Source of the DNA: Palaemon carinicauda
Lineage: Eukaryota; Arthropoda; Malacostraca; Decapoda; Palaemonidae
Assembly (NCBI RefSeq): GCF_036898095.1
Contig: NC_090729.1
Location: 62,388,731-62,452,730 of the forward strand
Direction of reading: 5' to 3'
Length of the DNA: 64,000 bases
The notes beneath the pieces were generated by a model. It had not been told where the DNA came from, searched no databases, and saw only the letters and a list, made by a program, of their open reading frames with translations. The translations under genes were made by a program, and so were the position numbers. Position 1 is the first letter of the stretch, and every line of letters begins with the position of its first letter. Shown piece after piece: positions 25,925-36,119 of this stretch.

Positions 25925-26501
25925 GGGAAGTGGGGAAAATGGGGAAAGGAAGAGTACCCCTGGATACAATCCACTTTATAGATCAAAGGCAGGTACTCGG
26001 GATGGGAAAGATTAAGGAAATATTGAGTAAGAGAAGTACAAAAGAAGAATACAAGAGAGGGGCAGACCCTCTTGCAATATCAGAGAATTGGTATTATTAT
26101 TGATAATACAATAGAAGGAAGTTACAGAGATTTCCTTTATAAAATTGGTGACTTAGCAAAACAATTTTATTTATGCTAATATTCACCAATCGTATAGATT
26201 TTTTTTTATAAAAAAAAGTTCTGGTAAACTGAAAAATAGTAAAAAAGGATTCAATAGTCATATTATACCTTAGAAATGAAGTGACTGCTTTTCATGAAAT
26301 ATCTCCTATTAAAGAATTTTGTAGTTACATATAAATGTTTTTTATATGTTCTTGATAACCAAATATTATAAATTTGAAAGCGTTATGCATTATCTTCAAA
26401 ATGGAAAATTAGAATTTCCTCGGAAAAAATACTTTTTCCTATAGAAAAAATGACGCTCTCTTCGAAAATGACACTTGTTCCCGTCGCAAATGAATAGTTT
26501 C

Positions 26502-26503
<2 letters not shown>

Positions 26504-26568
<65 letters not shown>
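26504..26568. repeat. (TA)n microsatellite
   Basis: About 32 TA dinucleotides with one interruption near 26558. Confidence 0.93.
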
Positions 26569-27486
26569 ACAAACGATGGTTATAGAACTGATTGTAGATT
26601 GCGGAGATCAATTTCCTACTGCTCATCCGATGAGGAGGGGATGAAACGCTTTCTTCCGAAACCATTTTATTATGAGCCAACTATGTATATATCCGTTAAC
26701 ACACACCTGCACTGTGAGGAACTCTAGTTTCTAAGCTTTCACCATTCATAAGAGATTAACAAAGGTCTATTGCTTCTCAAATGACAGACACGGATTTTAG
26801 CATTAGACTTGAAAAACGAGAATGTAGATGTGGCAACATGTATGCCAAGTTTCTCAAATATGGTATTAAGAAGTTGTTTGAAATATTGATAATGAACACC
26901 TGTATTCATATACATTTTTCTTAGGAATGGAAGTTTGGCAATCCACATACTTGAATTTCTCCTGACCAAACCCTCACGATAGTCTGATTTGAGTATAGCA
27001 TAGAGACAGACCAGGCGTCAGTGCATGCAAAGGAAATGGGAATTTCCTTCCCAATTGTTTAGTTTTGTAGCCACCTTTGTCATACTGTAATTAAGTGTAT
27101 TTATGTGTATATTAGGCTGTAAATTAGAATTATCAAATAACCTAATGGTTTTCTTGGCCATAGCTCACTTCAATTTGATTTAACATTATTTCACTGCTGT
27201 TGTCTGGCAAGGGTAGTTGGTTTTGCCTCTCACGGCTGCTGTGTGAGCGAGTATTTTGACTTGTTTTACTCACATCTTAAAAAAAAAAGATTGAAAGTTC
27301 ACGACTAAAGAAATAGAGCAAAGTGATGTTCAGGAAATCACGCCACCAAGGCATGCAACTCTCAACAAATAAAGTCAGTAAATTCTAGTGAGTTGAACAA
27401 ATTATTTAACCATATAGTGAATCAAGAAATTTCAAAGCTTATGATCTGGAATTGAGGAGATTAGCAGAAAAGACAACCATGGGTAT

Positions 27487-27739
27487 TGTACCAACCGTGT
27501 TTCACACAATTGTACATAATTCCTTTTGTATATATTATCTTGTATCTTCGCTCTTCCCTCGCACTAAAACGAACATGAAAATTCCTGTCTGGTTTTTCCT
27601 TTGTAATATTGTCTGTCTTGTGAACTTGTTATGTCCTGTTGCCTTGAGGTTTTGTATATAAGGAGAGTGTTCCACAATAATATAACCCAGTCGTTTCCAA
27701 TCTGCCTTTGAGTTCACACCCTTACTCGGCGCCGTCACA
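27487..27739 (+). repeat. Gypsy-1 5' LTR
   Basis: 253 bp, TG to CA. It contains a TATA-like TATATAAGG at 27655-27663, about 85 bp before the LTR end, that is probably the core promoter. It matches 31665-31918 almost base for base. Confidence 0.93.
27655..27663 (+). promoter_or_regulatory. TATA-like box in Gypsy-1 5' LTR
   Basis: TATATAAGG is the only good TATA match in this LTR and is repeated in the 3' LTR at about 31834. The transcription start would then lie about 25-30 bp downstream. Inferred from sequence only. Confidence 0.5.
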
Positions 27740-27740
27740 T

Positions 27741-27756
27741 TGGTGACCCTGGAAGT
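27741..27756 (+). other. Gypsy-1 primer-binding site
   Basis: TGGTGACCCTGGAAGT begins one base after the 5' LTR. The first nine bases would pair with the 3' end of a tRNA ending GGGTCACCA, as in tRNA-Trp of arthropods; the rest pairs less well. Gypsy-2 has the same start (TGGTGACCCC). Confidence 0.65.
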
Positions 27757-27813
27757 CGACTCGCTCCCACTGCCTTCCACCCCCACCTCCCTCGCCCCTC
27801 CATCGTTGGTACT

Positions 27814-28626
27814 ATGACGGAGACGGACTCTACTGCAGTTGGCGCTGCGGCCGCCCCATTGAAACTTTCACCGTTCGCCAGCAGAGAAGCGTTCGCTTGG
27901 TTTCAACGCGCTGAAGTCCACTTTCGTATCAGGGGCGTGACTCGCTCAACCACCAAAGCGGATTATGTTCTCGGGGCGATACCCGAGGACACCTTCCCAG
28001 AAATATCCGACTGGCTTTGTGAACAAGGAGACACCACAATAGCGTATGACGCCCTCAAATCATACCTTCTCCAGCAGTACTCGCCGTCGCCAGCCGCCCG
28101 TATAGCAAAGCTTTTTCAGCTCTCGCAACAACCGTTGGGGGACCAAAGGGCTTCGCTTGCCCTCAGGGAAATGACCAGTATCGCTCGCCTTCAACCTGCC
28201 GCAGACGGCTCTTCTTGTGAGGTGAACCTTCTCCGTGCCCTTTGGATACGCCGTTTACCTGAACCTGTACGCGCTGCCATACCCGATGTTGATAGTTTAC
28301 CCATAAAGGACTTGATGACCAAAGCCGACGCCCTTATGGACAGCCACTTCAATACCTCCATCAACGCCTCCACCCCTGACGACGAGGATGCCTATTCAAC
28401 GTCAACCGAAGCTGACATGAATGCTGTAGGACATACACGCCTACCCCGTGACGTGCCGAAGCGGCGACAAAGCCGCCCACCATCCACCAATCGCTCGCGC
28501 CCCAACGAACGACTTCTACAGCCACTTACTACCTCCCATCCGCAGCAGTTTTGCTACTACCACTCCAGATTTGGGGCAACCGCGAAGAAATGTGCCAAAG
28601 ATTGTCAGTGGCCAAAAAACGTGTAA
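27814..28626 (+). CDS. gag: Gypsy-1 Gag (capsid and CHCC zinc knuckle)
   Basis: A 270-residue protein starting at the first ATG after the primer site. The central region (about residues 17-190) is the capsid-like part, with LKLSPFASREAFAWFQRAEV near the start and LLRALWIRRLPEPVRAAIPD late, a pattern common to Gypsy capsids. At residues 247-263 is C-YY-H-SRFGATAKK-C-AKD-C, a CX2HX9CX3C (CHCC) knuckle in place of the usual CCHC; it would bind element RNA. The frame ends GTG TAA directly after the heptamer A AAA AAC (28614-28620). Gag would form cytoplasmic particles. The frame is intact, codon use is GC-richer than the flanks, and it is followed by pol in the -1 frame. Confidence 0.88.
   Translation: MTETDSTAVGAAAAPLKLSPFASREAFAWFQRAEVHFRIRGVTRSTTKADYVLGAIPEDTFPEISDWLCEQGDTTIAYDALKSYLLQQYSPSPAARIAKLFQLSQQPLGDQRASLALREMTSIARLQPAADGSSCEVNLLRALWIRRLPEPVRAAIPDVDSLPIKDLMTKADALMDSHFNTSINASTPDDEDAYSTSTEADMNAVGHTRLPRDVPKRRQSRPPSTNRSRPNERLLQPLTTSHPQQFCYYHSRFGATAKKCAKDCQWPKNV
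28614..28620 (+). promoter_or_regulatory. Candidate -1 ribosomal frameshift site, gag to pol
   Basis: The heptamer A AAA AAC is in the correct phase relative to gag (codons AAA AAC) and lies two codons before the gag stop. A -1 slip enters the frame that holds protease. This heptamer is an established retroviral-type slippery site. A stimulatory structure downstream is not obvious by eye. In this copy the pol frame meets a TAG at 28680-28682 before the protease active site. Confidence 0.55.
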
Positions 28627-28697
28627 GTAGGCCATCGCTTGTGGCGGTGGCCTCCCATGTTTCTAATCTTTTCTTTTTATAGGATGCAGGAACGGGC

Positions 28698-30386
28698 GTG
28701 CGATTTTTGGTAGACACGGGTGCTTGTCGTTCTCTTTTGCCAAGGAAACTCTTCAAGGCACAACGTAGTCTGTCTACATCTGCCGACGTCCGCTTGGTAG
28801 CTGCCAACGGATCTGCGATACCCACCTACGGTTACGAGAACCTCACATTATCGTTCGGAAACGGTAAATTAAATTGGAAGTTTCTCATTGCTGACGTCAC
28901 AATGCCAATCCTCGGTGCAGATTTCCTCTCTCATTTCCACCTTCTGGTCGATGTCGCCCACCGACGATTGGTCAACGCAGACTCGTACTTGTCGACACCT
29001 CTTCTACCCGTCCCCTCTAACCTCGCTCTCCCCATCAGCGCACCCACGGATGCCTACGCCCACCTCCTCACGTCGTACCCGGAAGTTTTCCGTCCAGAAC
29101 TTCGCCAAACGCCCACGGTTCCTGCCAAGCACGGTATTTATCACCATATCAAGACGACGGGACCCCCCGTCTTCGCAAAATTCAGACGTCTGGCACCGGA
29201 ACAATTGGCTGCCGCCAAACAGACGTTTGCCGAAATGGAGAAAATGGGCTTTTGCCAAAAGGCCTCCAGCCCATGGTCGTCACCCTTACACATCGTTCTG
29301 AAGAAAGACGGCTCCCTCCGTCCGTGCGGGGATTACAGGCGCCTGAACATGCAAATAGAACCGGATCACTACCCCCTCCCAAACATTGCCGATGTAACCT
29401 CCTACCTACACAAAGCGAAGGTTTTCTTTACGCTCGACCTCCTGAAGGGGTATTATCAGGTGCCTATGAACCCAGAAGACATCCCCAAGACCGCCATCAC
29501 CACTCCGTTTGGCACATACACCTTCAATTACTACTGTTTTGGCCTTCGTAATGCTGGGGCAACGTTTCAACGTCTCATGGATGGCATCTTAGGGGACCTC
29601 CCTTTCTGTGTATGTTATGTGGACGACATACTTGTGTTCTCCTTCTCAAAAGAGGAACACCTCCGTCACTTGCGCATCGTGCTCGACCGCCTGCAACAAA
29701 ACAGCCTTGTAGTCCGGTACGACAAGTGTACCTCTGGCGCCAATGAAGTGTCATTCTTAGGGCACCGTATCACTCCTGAAGGAGTCCATCCCCTCCCTGA
29801 GAAGGTAGCAGCCGTTCAGAATTTTCCCGCGCCCTCGACCGTCAAAGCTCTGCAGGAATTCTTGGGCATGATCAACTTTTATCACCGTTTTCTGCCAGCC
29901 ATTGCCGCCACTCTTGCTCCCCTCTATGCCTCCCTCAAGGGTAAGCCAAAGGACCTGAAGTGGGGTCCCCTTCAGGAAGCAGCCTTCTGCAATGCAAAGA
30001 AGGCCCTATCAACTGCTGCGGCTCTCACTTTTCCTATCTCACACGCCCCTCTCCTTCTCTCCACCGATGCCAGCGACGTCGCTATTGGTGCAGTACTCGA
30101 GCAGGTGGTCAAAGGCTCGCCCCGCCCAATGGCCTTCTTCAGCAGAAAACTGTCCAAGGCAGAATCGGGTTATTCTACCTTCGATCGAGAATTGCTGGCG
30201 GTGCACTTGGCTGTCCGTCACTTTCGCCATTTCTTAGAAGGTACGCCCTTGTCATTCGCACAGACCACATGCCTCTGGTGCACGCCTTCACTCGACAGTC
30301 TGACGCCTGGTCCGCCCGTCAACGCCGACATCTCTCCGCCGTGGCTGAATACAATTGCACCCTCCAATACGTCCCTGGGAAAATGA
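28698..30386 (+). pseudogene. pol: Gypsy-1 Pol part 1: protease, reverse transcriptase, RNase H start
   Basis: The frame is open from 28683, just after an in-frame TAG (28680-28682). Protease: FLVDTGACRSLLP at the start (catalytic DTG) and ILGADFL near residue 74. Reverse transcriptase: about residues 150-400, with SPWSSPLHIVLKKDGSLRPC, DLLKGYYQVPM, FGLRNAGATFQRLMDG and the catalytic CYVDDILVF. RNase H: LLLSTDASDVAIGAVLEQ and FSRKLSKAESGYSTFDRELL. True homology ends at about 30250 (HFRHFLEGTP); the rest to 30386 is out of frame after an apparent one-base change, and the real continuation is in the frame covering 30251-30802. It would mature Gag-Pol and copy the RNA; this copy cannot make one continuous Pol. 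Confidence 0.88.
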
Positions 30387-30802
30387 ATCCCATTGCCGAT
30401 GCCCTGTCAAGAAACACGTTGGCTGCCGTTCAACTGGGATTGGATTACAACGCCCTGGCTGAAGCCCAACGACAGGATCCAGAGTATCAAGCTTGTAGGA
30501 CATCCTGCACGTCCCTCCGTTGGGAGGATTTTCCCCTCGAAGACTCCAACACCACCCTCCTCTGTGTCGTCAGTACTGGTAGACCGCGACCTTGGATTCC
30601 TGCTCCCATGCGCCGACAGGTGTTTGATTTCATCCACGGCCTTTCACATCCCTCGTGCCGTTCTACTGCACAGCTGCTGAAGGCAAAGTTCATTTGGCAC
30701 GGCATTTCTAAGGATGCTAAGGATTGGGTCCGTGCCTGTACTTCTTGCCAAACTTCCAAAGTACATCGACAAACGGATTCAGGAGTGGGCACCTTTCCTT
30801 AA
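30251..30802 (+). pseudogene. pol: Gypsy-1 Pol part 2: RNase H end and integrase zinc-binding domain
   Basis: Continuation of pol two frames on. It opens with VIRTDHMPLVHAF (RNase H catalytic Asp region) and LQYVPGKMNPIADALSRN (RNase H end). The tether follows, then the integrase N-terminal domain with FIHGLSHPSCRSTAQLL and VRACTSCQTSK, giving the HHCC zinc ligands. An in-frame TAA at 30800-30802 separates it from the integrase core, which carries on in the same frame. The open frame itself extends back to 29960, but that part is a shadow of RT/RNase H. Confidence 0.85.
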
Positions 30803-31840
30803 CCTCAGCGTCGTTTTACACACATTCACGTCGACGTTGTAGGCCCCCTACCCATATCACAAGGACATTGTTACCTGTTTACCGTCATCGACCGCTCCAC
30901 TCGTTGGCCTGAAACCATTCCCATGGAAACTGCAACGTCCGCCTCATGTACATCTGCCTTACTCTCCGGATGGATTTCAAGATTCGGTATCCCTGAGCAT
31001 ATTACTTCTGACAGGGGAACCACTTTCACCTCTCAATTATGGACGTCATTAGCGAATCTCCTGGGCATCACCCTACATCAGACAACGGCCTACAACCCCA
31101 CTGCCAATGGAATGATTGAACGTTTTCATCGCACCCTCAAAGCAGCTTTGATGTCCCGCTGCAAGGATTGCAACTGGTTTACTCAGCTTCCCTGGGTCCT
31201 CCTTGGACTAAGGACCACTCCTAAAGACGCCCTCGACGTCTCGGTAGCTGAAACGGTGTATGGCGACCCGTTGGTCGTCCCTGCCGAATTTTTTCCTTCT
31301 ACAACCTCCTCCGACGATCTTCAGAGCATACGTCACGTCGTGGGAAAATTTACTCCGTGCCGCCAGACTTACAAGTCCCCAGCGAAGCATCACATACCAA
31401 CGGACTTGCACTCTGCAACGCACGTCTTCCTGCGCAACGACACCAGCAAGCCACCACTAACGCCCCTTTACACTGGCCCTTTCCTTGTGATCCGACGCAG
31501 TCCGAAAGCATTCCTCCTAAACATTCGGGGCAAAGAAGACTGGGTCTCCATTGATCGTCTAAAACCTGCTTATCTTCTGCCAGATGACCCGCCTACAGTT
31601 CGCCTCTCTAGATCAGGGCGCCCTATTTACCATGTACAGTATGTCATTTTTAGGGGGGGAGCCATGTACCAACCGTGTTTCACACAATTGTACATAATTC
31701 CTTTTGTATATATTATGCTTGTATCTTCGCTCTTCCCTCGCACTAAAACGAACATGAAAATTCCTGTCTGGTTTTTCCTCTGTAATATTGTCTGTCTTAT
31801 GAACTTGTTATGTCCTGTTGCCTTGAGGTTTTGTATATAA
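30803..31840 (+). pseudogene. pol: Gypsy-1 Pol part 3: integrase core and GPF module
   Basis: Same frame as the preceding segment. DDE integrase residues are visible: Asp in THIHVDVVGPLP, Asp in HITSDRGTTFTS and Glu in TANGMIERFHR. A C-terminal TPLYTGPFLVIRRS then EDWVSIDRLKPAYL forms the GPY/F-type module found in many Gypsy integrases, which joins cDNA to the target. The reading frame runs through the purine tract and about 176 bases into the 3' LTR before stopping at 31838-31840, so the final residues are LTR-encoded. The core is undamaged; the break lies just upstream (TAA at 30800). Confidence 0.85.
31652..31661 (+). other. Gypsy-1 polypurine tract
   Basis: AGGGGGGGAG ends three bases before the 3' LTR (TGTACC at 31665). 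This is the plus-strand primer for reverse transcription. It lies inside the pol reading frame. Confidence 0.85.
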
Positions 31841-31918
31841 GGAGAGTGTTCCACAATAAAATAACTCAGTCGTTTCCAATCTGCCTTTGAGTTCACACCC
31901 TTACTCGGCGCCGTCACA
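31665..31918 (+). repeat. Gypsy-1 3' LTR
   Basis: 254 bp, about 98% identical to the 5' LTR, with one extra G near 31718. Followed directly by the target duplication GTAT. Confidence 0.93.
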
Positions 31919-31922
31919 GTAT

Positions 31923-34384
31923 TATGGATGTTATGAATAGTGTGTAAGGAAATATTCAGTCTGTTGGGAACAAACATTTCTGATTGATAAATGAAAAATA
32001 TTTTGACATATTAGCATTATCTGAAACATGGCTTGAGGACTTTGACAAGGTTAAGAAATAAGCTTTGTAAACAAAATGGGATTATGAAATATAAAATACC
32101 ACTTTCTCTAGAAAATGTAAACTATCTAAGGAAATAGTTCTACCTGTATTAACATATGTATCAAAAACACTGAGCCTTACTAAAGCCTACTGCACGAACT
32201 AGTTATAACTCAAAAAGCTATAGAAAGACTAATGATAGGAGACACTAAAAGAGCAACATGGATACGAAGAGAATAAACTAAAGTAGAGGGTATTCAAACA
32301 TCAAGAAAAAGAAATGGACATGTAATGAGATTGCAAAAGCAAAAGCAGGGGAAAGAAGAGAAAACAATGGATTGGCGAGCAAAGAAAAGTTATTCCCACA
32401 AGTTAGACCTATTGCCTTTTTTACTATAGTTTATAAATTTCTAAAGGATAATATGGTTTTAAATGAGTAAGGAAAAAATTTAAGGAATTTTTTTTTTCTA
32501 ATCTAAGTTAAAAACTAAAATGCAGACCCATTGCAGGTAAAGGCCACACAAAACATGCTCGAATGTCAGCTCTGTTGTTTGGGTATGTGTCACTCAAGGA
32601 GATCACAGCGAGGTGATGCTGTAATAAGTATTGTTAGGAGTAGAACTTAAACTGTCCTCCACAAAAAGTGCATATGTAAATTTACGTTATTGAATGTATT
32701 ATGATGATGATGTAGAATGCCATGCCTATAGCATGACATGGGCTCTTGTCGCTGGACAGCCCGTAAAAATGAATTTTGGGAAAGTGAAGGACCCATTACA
32801 AAGATATATTTAAATACTAGAAAAAGAATTATGAATACTTCACATGCGGAATTTCTCATATATAATTATTAAAACATTAAATAGGTATTATTTCAGATAT
32901 GTTTTCATTTAACATTATGAAAAAATTTATATGTATGACAGATTAAATAAATACTGCATAAACAACTATAATTTAATTCATCAATCTTGAGGGCACACAC
33001 TGTCATTTTATCTTGGTTTTCGGCCTCTTTTATCTAATGTTATATACTTTATATATGGAAGATTTATTTTAAGGTTGATATTGTTCCTACAATGTTATTT
33101 TAATTGTTTATTTCCTCTCTCAATGATGGTAGATTGAGATCCTCTATCAATTCCAAAGAGGCTACGACCAGAGCTTCTCTCGGTAATGGGAGACAGGGGA
33201 TCCTCTAACAGTTTTGATAATATTATTATTATTACTTCTATTATGATTATTGTTATAACTACTGATGAATATATCCATAAAACTATAGTTCCATAGACTT
33301 TTTACTTATAGTACAAAGCAGTGAGATTTTAAAGGCTATAAAAAGGATAATTGCATACTTTGATATCTAGGCTATATGTTGAATACTTTTAAACTTTAAG
33401 TTACACTTGGAAAGTTAACTGTTTTTTTTAATGTGTTAAAAGCAGCTAAGCAAGATGAATTAGCAGTAATTAAGATAATGCATGATGATATGTCTCATCA
33501 TTATGCCAGATGCAGTTTCCTCTTTAAGTGTTTTTTTTTTGGGGGGGGAGGCAATAATTTGTCTCATGTTTGTCAAGTCATCCAACTGAAACAGATCATT
33601 TATTAATCTAGATTATTCTGAATAACAATTAAGATAAATTTTGGAAAAATACTAATGTTTTCAGTAAACCCCACAAGGTGTACTGAAAAGCGTTACTAAA
33701 CTTTTGTTTAAGATTTAGAACTAATTCCGCTTGTTGAGTCAGTGTTATAGTTTCGTACACTATGCAGCTAAATTTGTTCAAAATAAGATTCATAAAACTC
33801 AACATAAGAAAACATAAGGTGTTCCTGATGTGATTGGGGTGTATCCTGATTGGAATTATCTTAGTTATGGTATTTTTCTGAAACTATTTTTCAACTTGTA
33901 AAGACGTTTGAAACAAAAGTAATTACGGTAAAGTTTTACTGTATTATAGATTCTCATTTTGAACAGAAAATACCTTTTTCTATAGTAAATAACGTGATTT
34001 GAACAAATTTGACCTTCATTTCAACTGCAAACAAACAGAAAAACCAATTCCACTAACTTTAAGTATCCGAGCTGGTTGTTGTTATTACGGATGGAATGAA
34101 GGTCAAAACCGGTTAAATCCCGTTATTTTCTAGTTATTTTCTACAGGAAAATAAATATTTTATGTTAAAATGTTTATGTATAATGTCTTTTGTTATATAT
34201 ATTTTGTTAAAAAGTTTATATATAATGACTTGTTAAAAGTCAAGTATGTACTGCGAACGATAACATTAGTAATGTTACGCAACATTACCAAAGTTACGCA
34301 ACGTTACCAACGTTGCGCTGGCATTCCTAGCGTTAACAATGCTACGGTAGGATCCAAACGGCGTTAAAATGGCAGTTTTCGGGA
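31923..34384. other. Intergenic stretch between Gypsy-1 and Gypsy-2
   Basis: AT-rich with no recognised gene. At about 34262-34340 there is a cluster of short palindromic pieces around GTTACGCAAC, directly before Gypsy-2. A 65-codon plus frame (34170-34367) reads through that cluster and has no motif. Confidence 0.45.
34262..34340. repeat. Short imperfect palindromic repeats (GTTACGCAAC type)
   Basis: Three adjacent pieces of about 16-18 bp (AATGTTACGCAACATTACC, AAAGTTACGCAACGTTACC, AACGTTGCGC) are variants of each other and individually near-palindromic. A more decayed piece follows up to about 34340. Confidence 0.6.
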
Positions 34385-34718
34385 TGTAAGGACACCGCTC
34401 CCTTCGTCGTCCAAAAAATCAACAAACTGTTTATTTATTTGAATTCTCCTTTCCCTACACCGTAGTTTCCCATGTATATGTATTCCGCTCTATCAGAGCT
34501 ACATTTTGACATATGTATCATTTCATTACATGTTTCTGTTAACTCATAATTCGTATATTTGTAAGTGTAAGAAAACACATATATTTTGGCGGGCATTTCA
34601 AGCTGATTTGGCGCCAGCGCCATCCTACCTTTCTGTCCGCACCTTGTAATATACTCCCATGCACATTTGAATAAAGTATCAGTTGATCTTGGTGACGCTT
34701 GTCTCAACTGTCCTTACA
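34385..34718 (+). repeat. Gypsy-2 5' LTR
   Basis: 334 bp. The ends form a short inverted repeat (TGTAAGGACA at the start, TGTCCTTACA at the end). An AATAAA polyadenylation signal is at 34670-34675. Matches 38881-39209. Confidence 0.9.
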
Positions 34719-34720
34719 AC

Positions 34721-34736
34721 TGGTGACCCCGGAGTT
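34721..34736 (+). other. Gypsy-2 primer-binding site
   Basis: TGGTGACCCCGGAGTT lies two bases after the LTR. The first eleven bases fit the 3' end of arthropod tRNA-Trp, as for Gypsy-1. Confidence 0.65.
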
Positions 34737-34870
34737 GAAAGTAGCATCATCGGTTTTGGCCTTGCCATTAACGGACTTATTACGGCCGTGCTACCTTCTC
34801 CATACTCTGTTACCTTAGGCGTGAGCCTGCCTTTGGTTCTCCCACACTTCGGTGCATGTAAGGCAGTAGG

Positions 34871-35653
34871 ATGAGCTTAACCGACATATCAACTTTCCAC
34901 CTCTTCGCCGACTCGTCGTCTGGCCACGATACAGGAAGCAACACGCCCATCGCACCCAACAGCCTCGCCTCCACGCCCAAAGTCAAACTGCCGCCCTTTT
35001 CTCAACACAACACCGCCTCCTGGTTCCTGAGAGCAGACGTACTCTTCTGCGTCGCTAGACTCAGCGACTCCTGCGCCAAGGCTGACATCGTTCTCACCTC
35101 CATACCTGAAGAGGTATTTGACAAGATTTCCCCATGGCTCGACGCCCAGGCCGGCCAAGTTTCATACGATGACCTGAGAACGAAACTCATCGGTATCTAC
35201 TCCCTCTCCGTCTCAGCAAGGGCACAGAAAGTCCTGGACCTCGCCGGTAAGCCCATGGGTGATACCTCTCCTGTTGAGGCGTGGGACGAGTTATCCGGCC
35301 TGCTTATGCTCCCCGAAACAGAAAGCAACGGCCGACAACGTGAGATTAGCTTATCTTGCGAGATCTTTCTTCGACGCCTACCACAGGACGTAAGGGCCCA
35401 ATTGACAGACGCCGACACGCTCCCGATGAATGAACTCCTGTCGAAGGCTCAGAAGCTCCACAAGGCCTCAAAAGCATCTCGCCTCGGAGCATCATCGTCA
35501 ACACCGCCTTCGTTCTCCTCCTTCAGCAGCTGCTCTTCCATAGACTCCTCGGCAACGGCCCATGAGGACGACGAGATCAACGTTCTATCAAGAAAGAAAC
35601 CACCGCAACCAACGCGACCGAACCCTAGGACTAACCCAGCATGGTGCTTCTAA
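34871..35653 (+). pseudogene. gag: Gypsy-2 Gag, ending inside the zinc knuckle
   Basis: 260 residues from an ATG 135 bases after the primer site. The capsid-like region resembles Gypsy-1 Gag in layout: KLPPFSQHNTASWFLRADVL near residue 40, YDDLRTKLIGIYSLS near 100, and IFLRRLPQDVRAQLTDADTL near 165. A Ser-rich linker follows. The frame stops at TAA (35651-35653) just after the first knuckle Cys (AWCF). The next codons, still in phase, read HQQFGSDAKKCRAPC, supplying the remaining H, C and C of a CHCC knuckle. So the protein as written lacks RNA-binding ligands. Otherwise undamaged. Confidence 0.8.
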
Positions 35654-36119
35654 CACCAACAGTTCGGCAGCGACGCCAAGAAATGTAGAGCACCATGCAG
35701 TTTCCCTAGAAGATGACGCCAGAAGCATCCACCTGCCACCATCGCAGCTGCAGTTAACCAAAACAAGAATGGTTTCTGTATCCTCGATACCATTTCCAAC
35801 CGTAGACTCATGGTAGACACCGGCACAATGCAGTCAACGTTCCCACCTTCCAAGTCCGACCTAGACCGTGGTCCCGACAAAACCCTCCCTCACTCATTGC
35901 CGCCAACGGATCTCCCATACGGTGCTATGGGATCAAGACCCTCAAGATATCTATCATGGGCCGTTCGTACTCTTGGCCCTTCGCTATCGCTGACGTCAAT
36001 CGTCTCTCCTCGGTGCGGATTTCCTCGCCCACCACGGACTCCTCGTTGGTGTCACTAACAAACGTCTCATCGACACTGGATCCTGCCAGTCCCGCGCCCT
36101 AGAATAAAGCCCTGCAACA
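35654..36119 (+). pseudogene. pol: Gypsy-2 protease region, multiply frameshifted
   Basis: The knuckle remainder is followed by a Gly/Asn-rich spacer and the protease active-site string RLMVDTGTMQSTFPPSK at about 35804-35854. The flap region (IAANGSPIRCYGIKTL) lies in a different frame at about 35894-35941, and LGADFLAHHGLLVG in yet another at about 36014-36055, ending at a TAA near 36105. At least two indels therefore separate parts of one small domain. The protease would cleave Gag-Pol; it is dead here. Confidence 0.75.

Larger units (their letters stand above)
25574..27482. other. Intergenic stretch with (AAT)n and (TA)n tracts
   Basis: Between PB-1 and Gypsy-1. It holds an (AAT)n tract at about 25882-25924 and a (TA)n tract at about 26504-26568. 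A 94-codon minus frame (26396-26680) is open only because it reads through the (TA)n run. No gene recognised. Confidence 0.45.
27487..31918 (+). mobile_element. Gypsy-1: CsRn1-like Ty3/Gypsy LTR retrotransposon, nearly complete
   Basis: The element is 4432 bp. Two LTRs (253 and 254 bp) begin TGTACC and end GTCACA and differ at only about four substitutions and one indel, indicating a recent insertion. A 4-bp duplication GTAT flanks it (27483-27486 and 31919-31922). Inside are a primer-binding site, gag, pol in the order PR-RT-RH-IN, and a purine tract next to the 3' LTR. Pol before-integrase order defines Ty3/Gypsy; the CHCC Gag knuckle and the tRNA-Trp-like primer site are features I associate with the CsRn1 clade. 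Pol carries two in-frame stops (28680-28682, 30800-30802) and one frameshift near 30250. Confidence 0.92.

Noticed and set aside
26396..26680. 94-codon minus frame
   Set aside because: Open only because it runs through the (TA)n tract (Ile-Tyr repeats).
28621..28682. A genuine intron joining Gypsy-1 gag and pol
   Set aside because: GTAAGT and TATAG are present, but splicing from 28623 does not restore the pol frame, and the stretch looks coding in the -1 frame. Frameshifting at A AAA AAC is the simpler reading, so splicing is mentioned only as an alternative.
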